Shown: positions 63,951 through 64,000 of the stretch, piece by piece
How the letters are laid out: every line of letters begins with the position of its first letter
Position numbering within the stretch: the stretch's first letter is position 1
Assembly: GCF_008312895.1 (NCBI RefSeq)
Contig: NZ_VSSP01000005.1
Location: 226,034-290,033, forward strand
Reading direction: 5' to 3'
DNA from: Luteimonas suaedae
GTDB lineage: Bacteria; Pseudomonadota; Gammaproteobacteria; Xanthomonadales; Xanthomonadaceae
Length of the DNA: 64,000 nucleotides
Position numbers and translations under genes: made by a program
Notes under the pieces: model-generated
What the model was told of the DNA's origin: nothing
The model's input: only the letters and a program-made list of their open reading frames with translations
The model's database searches: none

Positions 63951-64000
63951 GATTCCCGATTCCCGATTCCCGATTCCCGATTCCCGATTCCCGATTCCCG
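63951..64000. repeat. (GATTCCC)n heptanucleotide tandem array, cut by window end
   Basis: Seven perfect GATTCCC units plus one base up to the last position of the window; the array continues beyond it. It sits in the untranslated region upstream of rlmJ, past the 63831 inverted repeat. Such arrays change copy number by slippage. Confidence 0.9.

Overview
The window is a 64 kb piece of a very GC-rich gammaproteobacterial chromosome. The gene set (aspartate/glutamate leucyltransferase Bpt, PurT, RlmKL, RlmJ, MinCDE, an M2 peptidyl-dipeptidase, a TonB-dependent receptor) and the many GTAG-headed palindromic repeats point to the Xanthomonadaceae/Lysobacteraceae (Lysobacter, Luteimonas or a relative). 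The family assignment is inference; no rRNA or tRNA gene was seen to confirm it. Most of the window is ordinary housekeeping and accessory chromosome. No phage, complete insertion sequence, CRISPR array or recognisable defence island is present.

Layout. 1-5.2 kb: end of a DHA2-type efflux pump, an AlkB demethylase, a basic DUF6496 protein, an Asp/Glu racemase-like enzyme, and a glutathione transferase divergent from a WYL regulator with a perfect operator palindrome between them. 5.2-13.6 kb: a secreted basic protein with a clear terminator, the large catalase KatE, GcvP behind a tandem glycine riboswitch, and an exported alpha/beta hydrolase. 14.4-20.5 kb: a LysR regulator divergent from a six-gene set (AhpD-like, NTF2-like, GST, a PPOX-FNR-ferredoxin fusion, a 70-residue protein, a Tat-exported metallo-beta-lactamase-fold enzyme) that looks like a regulated redox or electrophile detoxification unit. 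20.6-24 kb: a TonB-dependent receptor of lower GC, then broken genes (frameshifted TIGR02391-like, IS3 OrfA fragment, ParE-like tail).

24-32 kb: VOC protein and Bcr/CflA pump, M2 peptidase, YrbL-like protein, and the GNAT-minC-minD-minE operon. 32-37 kb: a NarL-type two-component system whose regulator gene has had its 3' end tandemly duplicated, an SRPBCC membrane protein, DUF423 and an AlkA-type glycosylase. 37-46 kb: a VanY-like peptidase, a five-gene band-7/RHH/DUF4177 operon, purT, an exonuclease/phosphatase-family lipoprotein, bpt with a PAP2-like protein, and a six-EF-hand protein. 46-64 kb: an ECF sigma factor fused to a membrane domain, TesB, an AmpD-like amidase, a MOSC protein, RlmKL, two pirins, AqpZ, endonuclease V, Mfd, a GNAT protein and RlmJ.

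Repeats are the most distinctive aspect. Eight full copies of a ~142 bp element, with perfect ~32 bp inverted arms starting GTAG, sit between genes. They are best read as paired inverted REPs (BIMEs) of the GTAG/SMAG type known from Stenotrophomonas. In three genes the TAG of the repeat arm is the stop codon. Another palindrome lies in frame inside mfd. The 3' end of the response regulator is repeated with a 151 bp period. Long inverted repeats fill several convergent gaps, and the window ends in a (GATTCCC)n array.
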